From: Neisseria zalophi | GTDB taxonomy: Bacteria; Pseudomonadota; Gammaproteobacteria; Burkholderiales; Neisseriaceae | Direction of reading: 5' to 3' | Assembly (NCBI RefSeq): GCF_008807015.1 | Contig: NZ_CP031700.1 | Span: 62,001-126,000 of the forward strand | Length of the DNA: 64,000 bases | Shown: in pieces, positions 18,020 to 29,649 of the stretch | Numbering within the stretch: the stretch's first letter is position 1 | Layout: every line of letters begins with the position of its first letter | Position numbers and translations under genes: made by a program | Notes under the pieces: model-generated | Seen by the model: the letters and a program-made list of their open reading frames with translations, nothing else | What the model was told of the DNA's origin: nothing | The model's database searches: none

Positions 18020-19681
18020 ATGAATAAACCCGATCGGCGTACTATCCAGCTTTCCCTTCAAGACCATCAAACCGACATCGCCCCGCTGCATATGCGCCAT
18101 TTGTTTGAAACCGATAAACAGCGCTTTGAAAACATGCACGAAACGCTACACGGCCTGCTATTGGATTACAGCAAAAACCGCATTACCGAAGAAACACTGA
18201 ATTTATTGTGCGATTTAGCAGAAGCCGCCGGAGTGGCTCAACAGGCGCAAGCCATGCGCAGCGGTGTCAAAATCAATCTCAGCGAAAACCGTGCTGTATT
18301 GCACACCGCCCTGCGCCTGCCTGCCGATGCAGAACCGGTTTATGTGGACGGTGAAAACGTATTGCCTAAAATTCATCACGAACTGGAACGTGCTTTAAAC
18401 TTTGCAGACAACTTAATCAACGGACATTATCAAGGGGCAACCGGCAAACGCATTACCGATTTCGTCCATATCGGCATCGGCGGTTCCGATTTGGGCCCGC
18501 AAGTGGCCGTACAGGCATTGCAGCCGTTTCAGCAAAATATACGCGTACACTTTGTTTCCAACTCGGATGACGCTGCCATCGCCCAAACATTGGCAGGCTT
18601 AAATGCCGAAACCACCATTTTCTGCGTTGCCAGCAAATCGTTCCGCACGCCCGAAACCCTACTTAATGCCCGCGCCGCCCGCCATTGGTTTCTAGCGCAA
18701 GGCATGCCCGAATCTGCCGTCGGCCATCATTTCATCGCCATTTCTTCTTCCGTAGAAACGGCATGTGATTTCGGTATTGGCGAAGAAAACGTCTTCGCCA
18801 TGTTTGAATGGGTCGGCGGGCGTTATTCGGTATGGTCGGCCATCGGCCTACCGGTGATGGTTGCCATCGGCGGTGCGAATTTCCGACAGTTTTTAAACGG
18901 CGCCCATGCTATGGACGAGCATTTTTTCCATACCGATTTCCGCCACAATATCCCTGTTTTACTGGCATTACTCGGCGTTTGGTATGGCAATTTTTTTGGC
19001 GCGCAAGGCCATGCCGTCGTGCCTTACAGCCACAATCTGCGCCGTTTCCCCAGCTATTTAAAACAACTGGATATGGAAAGCAACGGCAAATACCGCACCC
19101 TGCAAGGTGATGAAGTTGACTACCACACCGGCGGTATTGTATTCGGTGAAGCGGGGGTAGACTGCCAACACGCTTTTTTCCAATTGCTGCATCAGGGCAC
19201 ACGCCTGATTCCGGTTGATTTTATTATCCCGATGAGCAGCCCATATGCCGTCGGCGACCAACACCGCTTTACCGTCGCCAACGCCTTTGCCCAAACCGAA
19301 GCCTTAATGCGCGGCAAAACCTTAGCAGAAGCCCGTTCCGAATTATCCTATCTGCCCGAAGCAGAACAAGAAGTCCTTGCGCCCCATAAAACCTTTCCCG
19401 GCAACCGCCCCTGTAACAGCATCTTATTAGATGAACTTAATCCGTTTAACTTAGGTATGCTTGCCGCCATGTATGAGCACAAAGTTTTTGTGCAAGGGGT
19501 AATTTGGGATATCAATTCCTTCGACCAATGGGGTGTGGAATACGGTAAAGTATTGGCCAAAACCATTGAGCCGGAATTGGCGCAACGGCAGCCGCTACAT
19601 CACGATTCATCTACCAACGGCTTAATCGACTATTACTACCGCTGCACACAACCCTTAACCGGGCAAAAAAACCCAAGCTAA
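18020..19681 (+). CDS. pgi: Glucose-6-phosphate isomerase
   Basis: A 553-residue SIS-fold enzyme interconverting glucose 6-phosphate and fructose 6-phosphate. Signatures: HIGIGGSDLGPQ (~151-162), the phosphate loop ASKSFRTPET, WVGGRYSVWSAIGLP (~265-280) with the conserved Arg, QLDMESNGK with the catalytic Glu, and GVIWDINSFDQWGVEYGK near the C-terminus. Length matches bacterial Pgi (~549). The phosphate loop reads SKSFRT rather than the usual SKTFTT, a variant of limited effect in other SKS-type sequences. It ends in a DUS hairpin shared with convergent dnaN. Confidence 0.96.
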   Translation: MNKPDRRTIQLSLQDHQTDIAPLHMRHLFETDKQRFENMHETLHGLLLDYSKNRITEETLNLLCDLAEAAGVAQQAQAMRSGVKINLSENRAVLHTALRLPADAEPVYVDGENVLPKIHHELERALNFADNLINGHYQGATGKRITDFVHIGIGGSDLGPQVAVQALQPFQQNIRVHFVSNSDDAAIAQTLAGLNAETTIFCVASKSFRTPETLLNARAARHWFLAQGMPESAVGHHFIAISSSVETACDFGIGEENVFAMFEWVGGRYSVWSAIGLPVMVAIGGANFRQFLNGAHAMDEHFFHTDFRHNIPVLLALLGVWYGNFFGAQGHAVVPYSHNLRRFPSYLKQLDMESNGKYRTLQGDEVDYHTGGIVFGEAGVDCQHAFFQLLHQGTRLIPVDFIIPMSSPYAVGDQHRFTVANAFAQTEALMRGKTLAEARSELSYLPEAEQEVLAPHKTFPGNRPCNSILLDELNPFNLGMLAAMYEHKVFVQGVIWDINSFDQWGVEYGKVLAKTIEPELAQRQPLHHDSSTNGLIDYYYRCTQPLTGQKNPS

Positions 19682-19702
19682 AACATTATGGTTTTATTAA
19701 AA

Positions 19703-19735
19703 CAAGGCCGTCTGAAAACCATTCAGACGGCCTTG
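19703..19735. terminator. Bidirectional DUS hairpin
   Basis: caaggccgtctgaa and its complement around a short loop, between convergent pgi and dnaN. Confidence 0.8.
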
Positions 19736-19764
19736 TAATGAAATAAATACATGACTAGTAATGA

Positions 19765-20868
19765 TTAAATCCGCATCGGCATCACAATATATTTAAAGTT
19801 CGGATTATTCGGAATAGTAAACAGGGTTGAACGGTTGCTGTCGCCGAAAGCCAACTGCATATCGTCTGAATGTACATTACGCAATACATCCATCAGGTAG
19901 CCGATATTAAACCCGACTTCCAATTCTTCACCCTGATAGGCAATTTCGATTTCTTCCCGCGCTTCTTCCTGCTCGTTATTGCTACATACCACGCTTAATA
20001 AACCGGGGCGCAATAGCAGGCGGGCGCCGCGGAATTTTTCATTAGCCAAAATCGCGGCACGCTCTAAAGCGCCCAGCAGTTGGGTTCTGCCAATCAGGAA
20101 GATTTTATCGTTATCCAACGGAATCACGCGGTTGAAGTCGGGGAATTTGCCATCCACCACTTTACTCACGATAACGGTGTCGTTACAACGGAAACGAACC
20201 TGATTATTCAACAACTCGATGGTAATCGGGTCGGACGGATGGTTTAAGAGTTTGAAAAGTTCCAACACGGTTTTGCGCGGCAGAATGATTTCGGTTTTCG
20301 GCAAATCGGCATCAATGGTTGTGCATGCATAAGCCAAGCGGTGTCCGTCGGTAGCGACCAAACGCAGCTGATCCCCTTCAACCTGCATCAATAATCCGTT
20401 GAGGTAGTAGCGGATATCCTGTACCGCCATGCTATATTGCACTTGCGACAGCATATTTTTAAATGCTTCTTGCGGCAGCGAAAAGGCAGCACTCACATTG
20501 TCGCCCACACTCATCAGCGGAAAATCTTCCGCCGGCAGGGTTTGCAAACCGAAACGGGATTTTCCGGCTTTCAAGGTGAGGCGGTTTTGCGCCCAATCCA
20601 AAGCCACTAAAGAACCTTCCGGCAAAGCGCGCAGAATATCTTGTAATTTTTTGGCATTGGTGGTGATGCGGAAATCTTCGGCTTCGCTGTGCGGGCCGGC
20701 GGTATTGATCTGAATTTCCAAGTCGGTTGCCAAGATATTGGTTTGTCCGTGTACGTTTTCGAGCAATACATTAGATAAAATCGGCAAGGTATGGCGGCGT
20801 TCAACGATACCGGTAACCGTTTGCAGCGGTTTGAGCAAAGTGTCTCGTTCGGCTTGTAAAATCAACAT
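19765..20868 (-). CDS. dnaN: DNA polymerase III beta subunit (sliding clamp)
   Basis: A 367-residue clamp with three repeated domains. It starts MLILQAERDTLLKPLQTVTGIVERRHTLPILSNVLL and ends IVMPMRI, the conserved PMRL-type C-terminus that forms part of the partner-binding cleft. Inner motifs such as LVATDGHRLAYA (~174-185) are typical. It lies 19 bp downstream of dnaA on the same strand, the classic dnaA-dnaN operon. Confidence 0.97.
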   Translation of the reverse strand: MLILQAERDTLLKPLQTVTGIVERRHTLPILSNVLLENVHGQTNILATDLEIQINTAGPHSEAEDFRITTNAKKLQDILRALPEGSLVALDWAQNRLTLKAGKSRFGLQTLPAEDFPLMSVGDNVSAAFSLPQEAFKNMLSQVQYSMAVQDIRYYLNGLLMQVEGDQLRLVATDGHRLAYACTTIDADLPKTEIILPRKTVLELFKLLNHPSDPITIELLNNQVRFRCNDTVIVSKVVDGKFPDFNRVIPLDNDKIFLIGRTQLLGALERAAILANEKFRGARLLLRPGLLSVVCSNNEQEEAREEIEIAYQGEELEVGFNIGYLMDVLRNVHSDDMQLAFGDSNRSTLFTIPNNPNFKYIVMPMRI

Positions 20869-20887
20869 GTTTATCCCTTCGGATTGA

Positions 20888-22519
20888 TTAATTCTGAATA
20901 ATAATCAAAAGTTTTTCGTAATCTTGCGCGATTTCCGAATCTTCTTCCCGCAATTTGGTTACGGCTTTCACCCCATGCATCACTGTGGTGTGATCCCGCC
21001 CGCCGAAAGCATCACCGATAGACGGCAGGCTGAGATTGGTTAACTCTTTGGTTAAACTCATGGCAATCTGGCGCGGGCGTGCAATATTACGAGTGCGCTT
21101 TTTACCAAGTATATCGCTGATTTTAATGCGGTAATATTTAGCGGTTGCATCAATAATCAATTCGGCGGTAATCACTTTATAAGAGCTGGCGACAATATCC
21201 TGCAAGGCCGTCCGCGCCAAGTCGATATCAATAGGTTTCTTTAAAAACCGGCTACTGGCGCTTACTCGGTTAAAGGCACCTTCCAATTCGCGAACATTGG
21301 AGCGGATAAGGTTGGCAATAAAAAACGCGGCATCCTCGTTTAAATCTACACCGGCCGTTTCGGCCTTCTTCTGCAAAATCGCTACCCGCATTTCCAATTC
21401 GGGTGGTTCCAATTCCAATGTCAGTCCCCATGAAAAGCGGGATTTCAGACGGGCATCCATATCTTCGATTTTGGTCGGCAACACATCACAAGTCAGAATC
21501 AGTTGTTTTTTCTTATTGTGAAAATGGTTATACAAATAGAAGAATTCTTCCATTGTACGGTCTTTGCCTTTAATAAACTGAATATCGTCGATAATAAGCA
21601 AATCATATTGCTTATATTGTTGCTTGAATACGTCATAACTATTGGTACGCACGGCATTCATAAAACTGCGGATGTAATCATCGGAATGCATATAGCGCAC
21701 TTTGGCATCCGGCTTGTTTTTCAGCAACTCATTGCCAATGGCCTGAACCAAGTGGGTTTTCCCCAAGCCGGTACTGCCATATAAGAAAAACGGATTATAA
21801 CCTTGGCCGGGATTCTCGGCGATAGATTGGGCAGCGGCGGCGGCAATACGGTTACCCTTACCTTCAACCAAGGTTTCAAACGTATAGTCGGGCGATAGGT
21901 TGGATTGGGTATATTGCGAGGCTTCCGAACCTTTAGCGGCAGCCGGTTGCGAATACCCGGCAGTCTCTTTTTTCGTCTTGGCAGTTTTAGGGTTTACCGC
22001 TGCCGATTTCTTCGGTTTATCCTGATCATGAGGCAACTGCTTCATGCGTTCGGCCAAAATATCGCGGGCGCTTTTTTTCGGTGTGGCGCCCGACGGCATA
22101 GCATCATTATCGGCTGTTTTGATTTCAGCCGGTGCTTCTATTGTTTCAGACGGCATAGTTGCCGCTTTAGCAGCATCTTGAGTAGCGAAAGCCGCTTTAT
22201 CCGAGCCGTCTGAAACGGTTTGTACCGGTGCCGACTTTATTTCGGCATCTGCTTCCGCTGCCATTTCATAACGTTCGCCCTGCCCTGCTTTAAAAACCAG
22301 TGCAGATACCGTCGGCACAAGTTCGGCACGCACCGCCTCGATAGCACCGGCAAACCGACTACTCAACATATTTACAGCAAACTGATTTTTAGCATAAACC
22401 ACCCATACACCATTTTCTTCGCCCACCGTCAGCGGCGCAATCCAAGTTTGGTATTGCTGTGGCGGTAGAGTATCGTGTAGTCGGCGCAAACACTGCGGCC
22501 AAAAATCTGCTAGCTTCAT
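20888..22519 (-). CDS. dnaA: Chromosomal replication initiator DnaA
   Basis: A 543-residue AAA+ initiator. Domain I is residues 1-~85. A long, low-complexity domain II (~90-215, rich in Ala, Lys, Pro, Thr) makes it longer than E. coli DnaA (467), as in other Neisseria. Walker A GSTGLGKTH lies near 247-255, Walker B LLIIDDIQF near 306, and the domain IV DNA-binding signature GRDHTTVMHG near 506-515. It reads away from the probable oriC and rpmH. DnaA boxes lie upstream, so it may be autoregulated as elsewhere. Confidence 0.97.
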   Translation of the reverse strand: MKLADFWPQCLRRLHDTLPPQQYQTWIAPLTVGEENGVWVVYAKNQFAVNMLSSRFAGAIEAVRAELVPTVSALVFKAGQGERYEMAAEADAEIKSAPVQTVSDGSDKAAFATQDAAKAATMPSETIEAPAEIKTADNDAMPSGATPKKSARDILAERMKQLPHDQDKPKKSAAVNPKTAKTKKETAGYSQPAAAKGSEASQYTQSNLSPDYTFETLVEGKGNRIAAAAAQSIAENPGQGYNPFFLYGSTGLGKTHLVQAIGNELLKNKPDAKVRYMHSDDYIRSFMNAVRTNSYDVFKQQYKQYDLLIIDDIQFIKGKDRTMEEFFYLYNHFHNKKKQLILTCDVLPTKIEDMDARLKSRFSWGLTLELEPPELEMRVAILQKKAETAGVDLNEDAAFFIANLIRSNVRELEGAFNRVSASSRFLKKPIDIDLARTALQDIVASSYKVITAELIIDATAKYYRIKISDILGKKRTRNIARPRQIAMSLTKELTNLSLPSIGDAFGGRDHTTVMHGVKAVTKLREEDSEIAQDYEKLLIIIQN

Positions 22520-22594
22520 AGATGTTGCCTAGATTATTACGGTTTGGGGTATGGATATCACTAAAGGGCTTTGACAACATGCATGTTGGTCAAA

Positions 22595-22651
22595 AGGCCG
22601 TCTGAAAAACTAAGACGGGTTAAAATCAATCAACCTGTTTTCAGACGGCCT
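22595..22651. repeat. DUS inverted repeat in origin region
   Basis: aggccgtctgaaaa at the left and ttttcagacggcct at the right, 29 bases apart. It sits between two divergent genes, so it does not follow the 3' end of either. Confidence 0.8.
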
Positions 22652-22710
22652 GCCGTATCTTTTATACTTATGTCGTATCACCGACAAGGCACGGCGGATT
22701 ATACCGAAAA

Positions 22711-22719
22711 TTATCCACA
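22711..22719 (+). promoter_or_regulatory. DnaA box (perfect consensus)
   Basis: TTATCCACA followed by G, the 9-base consensus that DnaA binds. Confidence 0.7.
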
Positions 22720-22756
22720 GCCGCCATGTATTAAACAACTATTTCACAGGAATATT

Positions 22757-22765
22757 TGTGGATAT
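22757..22765 (-). promoter_or_regulatory. DnaA box (one mismatch)
   Basis: TGTGGATAT on the plus strand, i.e. ATATCCACA on the minus strand, one base from consensus and in opposite orientation to the box 40 bp away. Confidence 0.55.
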
Positions 22766-22968
22766 CTTTCTTCAACTACCCTGAAATTAACAACATGATT
22801 TTCTTAAAAATAAGCACTTCATATGCCAATACAGCATGATTTGCAGCACATCTGCCACACACCGCTTCAATCAACGCCGACACAGCTCGGGAGAGCCGCT
22901 ATCACATTATTCCCATAGCCGATATCCATCAAACCACTTATTTCTTTTACCGCAACCTGCTTTTTCCA

Positions 22969-22997
22969 TTGACAAAAGCCAATATTTGCTGTGTAAT
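22969..22997 (+). promoter_or_regulatory. Sigma-70 promoter of rpmH-rnpA-yidD
   Basis: A perfect -35 TTGACA at 22969-22974, a 17-bp spacer, and TGTAAT at 22992-22997 as -10. Transcription would start about 30 bp before the rpmH start codon. Confidence 0.65.
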
Positions 22998-23035
22998 TTA
23001 CGGTTTAATTTTCTGATAAAACTTAGGAAACAGAC

Positions 23036-23170
23036 ATGAAACGCACTTATCAACCTTCAGTGACCAAACGCAAACGCACCCACGGTTTCTTGGTACGCTC
23101 TAAAACCCGTGGCGGACGCGCCGTTTTGGCTGCTCGCCGTGCCAAAGGCCGCAAACGTTTGGCCGTATAA
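23036..23170 (+). CDS. rpmH: Ribosomal protein bL34
   Basis: A 44-residue basic protein, [18 protein letters not shown] at the N-terminus and ending AKGRKRLAV, the full and typical L34 sequence. The ATG follows TTAGGAAACAGAC, a good ribosome site. It heads the rpmH-rnpA-yidD-yidC cluster next to the origin, with its own strong promoter at 22969-22997. Confidence 0.98.
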   Translation: MKRTYQPSVTKRKRTHGFLVRSKTRGGRAVLAARRAKGRKRLAV

Positions 23171-23171
23171 G

Positions 23172-23510
23172 TTGAAGCAAGGTTTCGCCAAGCGTTACCG
23201 CTTATTAAAAACGGATGACTACTCATCCGTTTTTGCGTTTAAAAAACAGCGCGGCACCGCATCGCTACAAGTGTTTTTTCTACCCGACAACGGCTTAAAT
23301 CATGCCCGCCTAGGCTTGGTTGTCAGCAAAAAAACAGCCAAGCGTGCCAACAAGCGCAATTATATGAAACGCGTTATACGCGAATGGTTCCGCTGCCATA
23401 AAGAATATTTGCCTGCTTATGACTTTATCGTCAGGGTACGCAAACCCTTTACCCGTGAAAACGCTGCCGAAATCCGCAAACAACTCGAACAGTTAACACG
23501 GAAATCTTAA
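23172..23510 (+). CDS. rnpA: Ribonuclease P protein component
   Basis: About 112 residues, basic. The family core is [19 protein letters not shown] at the N-terminus and [21 protein letters not shown] in the middle, which holds the RNR-type signature that contacts P RNA. The most likely start is TTG at 23172, one base after the rpmH stop, because the conserved region begins right there. The frame stays open upstream to a GTG at 23109 inside rpmH; no ATG is available before the core. Translation is probably coupled to rpmH. The C-terminus is shorter than in meningococcus. Confidence 0.85.
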   Translation: MKQGFAKRYRLLKTDDYSSVFAFKKQRGTASLQVFFLPDNGLNHARLGLVVSKKTAKRANKRNYMKRVIREWFRCHKEYLPAYDFIVRVRKPFTRENAAEIRKQLEQLTRKS

Positions 23511-23514
23511 AAAT

Positions 23515-23727
23515 ATGGCCGCAAAGATTCTATTGGCACTGGTTCGCTTTTACCAATACGCCATTAGCCCGCTTATCCCGCCACGCTGCCGCTATACGCC
23601 GACATGTTCGCAATATGCCGTGGAAGCCATCAAAAAATATGGCGCGATAAAAGGTGGTTGGCTGGCATTAAAACGTATTTTGCGGTGCCACCCTTGGGGC
23701 GGTTGCGGACACGATCCCGTCCCTTAA
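23515..23727 (+). CDS. yidD: Membrane protein insertion efficiency factor YidD
   Basis: A 70-residue protein: an amphipathic N-terminus ([19 protein letters not shown]), then the conserved [16 protein letters not shown] and [15 protein letters not shown]. These Cys and His-rich motifs define the family, which helps YidC insert membrane proteins. It starts 4 bp after rnpA. Confidence 0.95.
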   Translation: MAAKILLALVRFYQYAISPLIPPRCRYTPTCSQYAVEAIKKYGAIKGGWLALKRILRCHPWGGCGHDPVP

Positions 23728-23951
23728 TTCGCCCCATATAATAGGAAATCATATTAGATTAGCGTTAAATTAGGGCAGACTTTCCAATATGTTTGTAAGC
23801 ACCCTCGCACGTTTATCTATATAATGCCGTCTGAAATCAATCCGGCATGTATCCGAAAGTCATACGGAAACCACATACCGGCATACTTAATATATTACGG
23901 GGCATTGACGACTAAAAAGGTTTATACCTTCTGCACCATTAGGAATATTCT

Positions 23952-25601
23952 ATGGATTTTAAAAGATTAATGATCTTCTTTGCTATCGCCGCAGCAATTT
24001 TGTTCGGCTGGGAACAGATGTTTCCCACTCCCCAGCCGACACCTGCGCAGCAACAGGCCGCACAGGAAACAGCGGCAGGCACTCCGGCAGCAGCTTCTTC
24101 AAGCACTCCGCTAACCCCGACCGTACCGGTTACGGTTACTACCGACTTAGTGAAAGCGGTTATTGATGAAAAAAGTGGTGATCTACGTGATCTGACTTTG
24201 CTGAAATACAATTCCAGCAGCGATGAAACCAAAGATTTTGTCTTATTTAACAATGATCAAAATCATACTTATGTCGCCCAATCCGAACTATTGGATGCCG
24301 AGGGCCGCAACCTATTAAAAGATATTGCATTCACCGCGCCGCAAAAACAATATACGTTGAACGGCGACAAAGTCGAAGTGCGTTTGAGTGCACCGGAAAC
24401 CGCCGGCTTAAAAATCAACAAAGTGTACACATTCACCAAAGGCAGCTACCTGATTAATGTACGTTACGACGTTACCAACAGCAGCGGGCAGCCGGTGAAA
24501 CTGAATGTGGTTTACAGCCTACTACGCGACGGCAACAAACCGGAAGGCGAAGGTTATTTCAACCATACCTACACCGGCCCGGTTGTCTACACCCCCACAG
24601 GTGATTTTGAAAAAGTACCGTTCGATGATTTGGACGACGACTTCCAATCCGGTAAAAATGAAGCCGAATATGTCCGCCGCACCAATAGCGGTTGGGTAGG
24701 TATGATTCAACACTACTTTATGTCGACCTGGATTTTACAACCTAAAGACGGTCAAAGCATTTGTGAAACAGGCACCTGCCAGATTGACTTAAAACGCCGC
24801 AGCGATAATTTATATTCAGCTTCCGTACGCGTCCCAATGCCGGCTATTCAAAACGGCAGCACTGTCGACTTCCCCGTGAATCTGTATGCCGGTCCGCAAA
24901 CCACCGACATTATCAGCAACGTGGCCGACAACCTGCAATTGGCTAAAGACTACGGTAAAGTGCATATTTTCTCATCACCGCTATTCTGGTTACTGAACAA
25001 ACTGCACGATATCGTCGGCAACTGGGGATGGGCGATTGTATTGCTGACCATTATTGTGAAAGCCATACTTTATCCGCTTACCAATGCCTCTTACCGCTCA
25101 ATGGCGAAAATGCGTGCGGTTTCCCCACGCTTACAAGCCTTGAAAGAGAAATATGGTGACGACCGTATGGCCATGCAACAAGCCATGATGCAGATGTACA
25201 AGGAAGAAAAAATCAACCCTCTGGGCGGCTGTTTGCCTATGCTGTTACAAATTCCCGTATTCATCGGTTTGTATTGGGCGATTTTCTCTTCTGTAGAATT
25301 ACGTCAGGCACCTTGGTTCGGCTGGATTACCGACTTAAGCCGTCCGGATCCACTGTTTATCCTGCCGATTATTATGGCGCTCACTATGTTTATCCAAACC
25401 CATCTGAATCCGCCTCCTTCCGACCCAATGCAGGCCAAGATGATGAAGCTCATGCCGATTATTTTCTCTATCATGTTCTTCTTCTTCCCTGCCGGTTTGG
25501 TGATTTACTGGGTAGTCAATAATATTCTCACCATTCTGCAGCAATGGTATATCAACCGCAGCATTGAAAAGCAACGTGCCACAGGTGAAGTAGTATCATA
25601 A
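23952..25601 (+). CDS. yidC: Membrane protein insertase YidC
   Basis: A 549-residue insertase. First transmembrane helix at residues ~5-20, then a Pro/Ala/Thr-rich linker (~25-60), the large periplasmic beta domain (~65-330), and the conserved five-helix core from ~345, with NWGWAIVLLTIIVKAILYPLT, the hydrophilic-groove Arg in SYRSMAKMR, and the INPLGGCLPMLLQIPVFIGLY motif. Gram-negative type. It works with SecYEG or alone to insert proteins. A 224-bp gap with a single DUS (near 23827) separates it from yidD, so it may have its own promoter. Confidence 0.97.
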   Translation: MDFKRLMIFFAIAAAILFGWEQMFPTPQPTPAQQQAAQETAAGTPAAASSSTPLTPTVPVTVTTDLVKAVIDEKSGDLRDLTLLKYNSSSDETKDFVLFNNDQNHTYVAQSELLDAEGRNLLKDIAFTAPQKQYTLNGDKVEVRLSAPETAGLKINKVYTFTKGSYLINVRYDVTNSSGQPVKLNVVYSLLRDGNKPEGEGYFNHTYTGPVVYTPTGDFEKVPFDDLDDDFQSGKNEAEYVRRTNSGWVGMIQHYFMSTWILQPKDGQSICETGTCQIDLKRRSDNLYSASVRVPMPAIQNGSTVDFPVNLYAGPQTTDIISNVADNLQLAKDYGKVHIFSSPLFWLLNKLHDIVGNWGWAIVLLTIIVKAILYPLTNASYRSMAKMRAVSPRLQALKEKYGDDRMAMQQAMMQMYKEEKINPLGGCLPMLLQIPVFIGLYWAIFSSVELRQAPWFGWITDLSRPDPLFILPIIMALTMFIQTHLNPPPSDPMQAKMMKLMPIIFSIMFFFFPAGLVIYWVVNNILTILQQWYINRSIEKQRATGEVVS

Positions 25602-25620
25602 CGCTGGCATGAACAACTTA

Positions 25621-25677
25621 AAGCCGTCTGAATCCTAAAACCCGATATTTGGTTATCATGGAACAGACGGCTTTTTT
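25621..25677 (+). terminator. DUS-derived terminator after yidC
   Basis: aagccgtctg and cagacggctt with a 36-base loop and then ttttttat, just downstream of the yidC stop. Confidence 0.6.
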
Positions 25678-25844
25678 ATGAACAGGCTCTCTGCAAATTT
25701 ATCCGCCTCGCACAATAGGCATTCAGACGGCACCTATCCTATGTAACCATGCTATGAAAACACTGAAAATACTTAGGAAATCAGGTATAATATGATGATT
25801 ATTCTGCCGTTTGAATAAACCAACCCGATTTAGGTTTCAAATAG

Positions 25845-28277
<2,433 letters not shown>

Positions 28278-28295
28278 AGATATATCGCATGCAAG

Positions 28296-28324
28296 AGGCC
28301 GTCTGAAAATAATTCAGACGGCCT
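28296..28324 (+). terminator. DUS hairpin after gyrB
   Basis: aggccgtctgaa and its complement around a five-base loop, followed by gtttat. Confidence 0.75.
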
Positions 28325-28489
28325 GTTTATGACTGATAACTTAATATTTACCAATTATTTAACGCTTCCAATATATTATTTTCAGACGGCCCAAACTAAA
28401 AAAACAAACAACAAAATATCATGTATTTACTATAAATCATTTATTTACGTTACAATAATCACGTTTATACCCATAGCGACACTGCACTA

Positions 28490-28954
28490 ATGAAATGCCC
28501 TTTCTGCCACCACCCCAATACCCAAGTCACCGACTCACGGTTATTGGAAGAAACCAACAGCATCCGCCGACGCCGACGCTGTCTTTCCTGTGGTCAACGT
28601 TTCAGCACTTTTGAAACCATAGAAATGCGGATGCCGCAGATTATAAAAAGCACCGGTGCCCGTGTCGCATTTAATCCGCACAAATTACGTACCAGTTTGG
28701 AGCGTGCATTACACAAGCGTCCCATTGATGCAGAAACCATAGACGACACCGTTGCCCTAATCGAACAACGCCTCTACCAACTCGGCCATAAAGAAGTGTC
28801 TTCACAATTGGTTGGTGAAATGGCTATGGAGGAGCTGGCCAAAATCGACCAAGTGGCCTATGTACGCTTTGCCTCGGTTTACAAAAGCTTCAATGACGTT
28901 TCCGAATTTACTCAGGCTATCGCAACCCTGCCACAAGCCGGCGGTAAAGATTAA
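28490..28954 (+). CDS. nrdR: Transcriptional repressor NrdR
   Basis: A 154-residue regulator of ribonucleotide reductase genes. It has an N-terminal zinc ribbon, CPFCHHPNTQVTDSR with a second CLSCGQRF pair, followed by an ATP-cone domain (~49-139) that senses ATP/dATP. Full length for the family (149-155). In this organism its targets would be nrd operons outside the window. Confidence 0.97.
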   Translation: MKCPFCHHPNTQVTDSRLLEETNSIRRRRRCLSCGQRFSTFETIEMRMPQIIKSTGARVAFNPHKLRTSLERALHKRPIDAETIDDTVALIEQRLYQLGHKEVSSQLVGEMAMEELAKIDQVAYVRFASVYKSFNDVSEFTQAIATLPQAGGKD

Positions 28955-29041
28955 AACATCACATCAAAATGTGATACGATAACCGGCATACTTTTGATAT
29001 ACTTGGTACAAATGATCACAACACATACGGAATCTGATTCA

Positions 29042-29617
29042 ATGAAAATGAAATTATCTACGTTCACCCTGATTGCTGCCGCAGCCTTTAGCCTGGCAGC
29101 TTGTAAACAACAAGCCGAAACTTCCGTTCCTGCCGAAGCAACACAAGAAACTGCCTCCGCTACGACCGAAAACAGCGTACAAACCCTAACCAGCAATGAC
29201 GGGAAAATCAATATTTTGATTCAAAACGGTAATTTTGAAGATATCTCTCATGATCCGGCTACTCTACCCGATGGCATCACTGAAGAAGAGCTGACACTGC
29301 TCCAACATGATGCCGGCCGTAATATCTCCATTTATATTGCCAATCTCGGCACGCCGAAAACCGATGCTAAAAATTATTTTGGCAACCTGAAAACTACACT
29401 CGAATCCACTTCAGGACTCACCGAAGTTCAAACCGGTGCCGCTACCGATACTCGGATGAACTATCGTTTTGCCCAAAATGACAGTGAAGGCAATCTATTG
29501 CGTGAGAACTGTATTTCAATTTACGAAACCAACCTCTACAATGTTTGCGCCAGCAGCACCTCTGCATCACAAGAAGAATTGGCCGGCGTATTGAAAGAAG
29601 TCAATCTGGTTAAATAA
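29042..29617 (+). CDS. Predicted outer-membrane or periplasmic lipoprotein, unknown function
   Basis: A 191-residue protein with a type II signal: MKMKLSTFTLIAAAAFSLAAC, where LAAC is the lipobox and Cys21 the lipidated residue. A Thr/Ala/Glu-rich linker follows to about residue 40, then a globular domain with two cysteines near the C-terminus (ENCISIYE and YNVCASS) that may pair. I chose the ATG at 29042; an upstream in-frame start adds 16 residues that would spoil the signal peptide. Its fold and role are not recognised. It sits between nrdR and ribD. Confidence 0.75.
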   Translation: MKMKLSTFTLIAAAAFSLAACKQQAETSVPAEATQETASATTENSVQTLTSNDGKINILIQNGNFEDISHDPATLPDGITEEELTLLQHDAGRNISIYIANLGTPKTDAKNYFGNLKTTLESTSGLTEVQTGAATDTRMNYRFAQNDSEGNLLRENCISIYETNLYNVCASSTSASQEELAGVLKEVNLVK

Positions 29618-29636
29618 TCACTCAAAATTTATATAG

Positions 29637-29648
29637 AGGCCGTCTGAA
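29637..29648 (+). promoter_or_regulatory. DUS at the ribD ribosome-binding position
   Basis: AGGCCGTCTGAA ends two bases before the ribD ATG, so the region where a Shine-Dalgarno would lie is the uptake sequence itself. Its AGG is 11 bases from the start codon. Confidence 0.8.
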
Positions 29649-29649
29649 A

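Larger units (their letters stand above)
22520..23035. other. Probable oriC / dnaA-rpmH intergenic region
   Basis: 516 bp between divergent dnaA and rpmH, a classical bacterial origin position. It contains a perfect DnaA box at 22711-22719, a one-mismatch reverse box at 22757-22765, and weaker boxes at 22550-22558 and about 22922-22930. There are AT-rich stretches between 22770 and 22830. A DUS inverted repeat lies at 22595-22651. Neither GC skew nor an unwinding element was computed, so the call rests on gene order and boxes. Confidence 0.6.
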
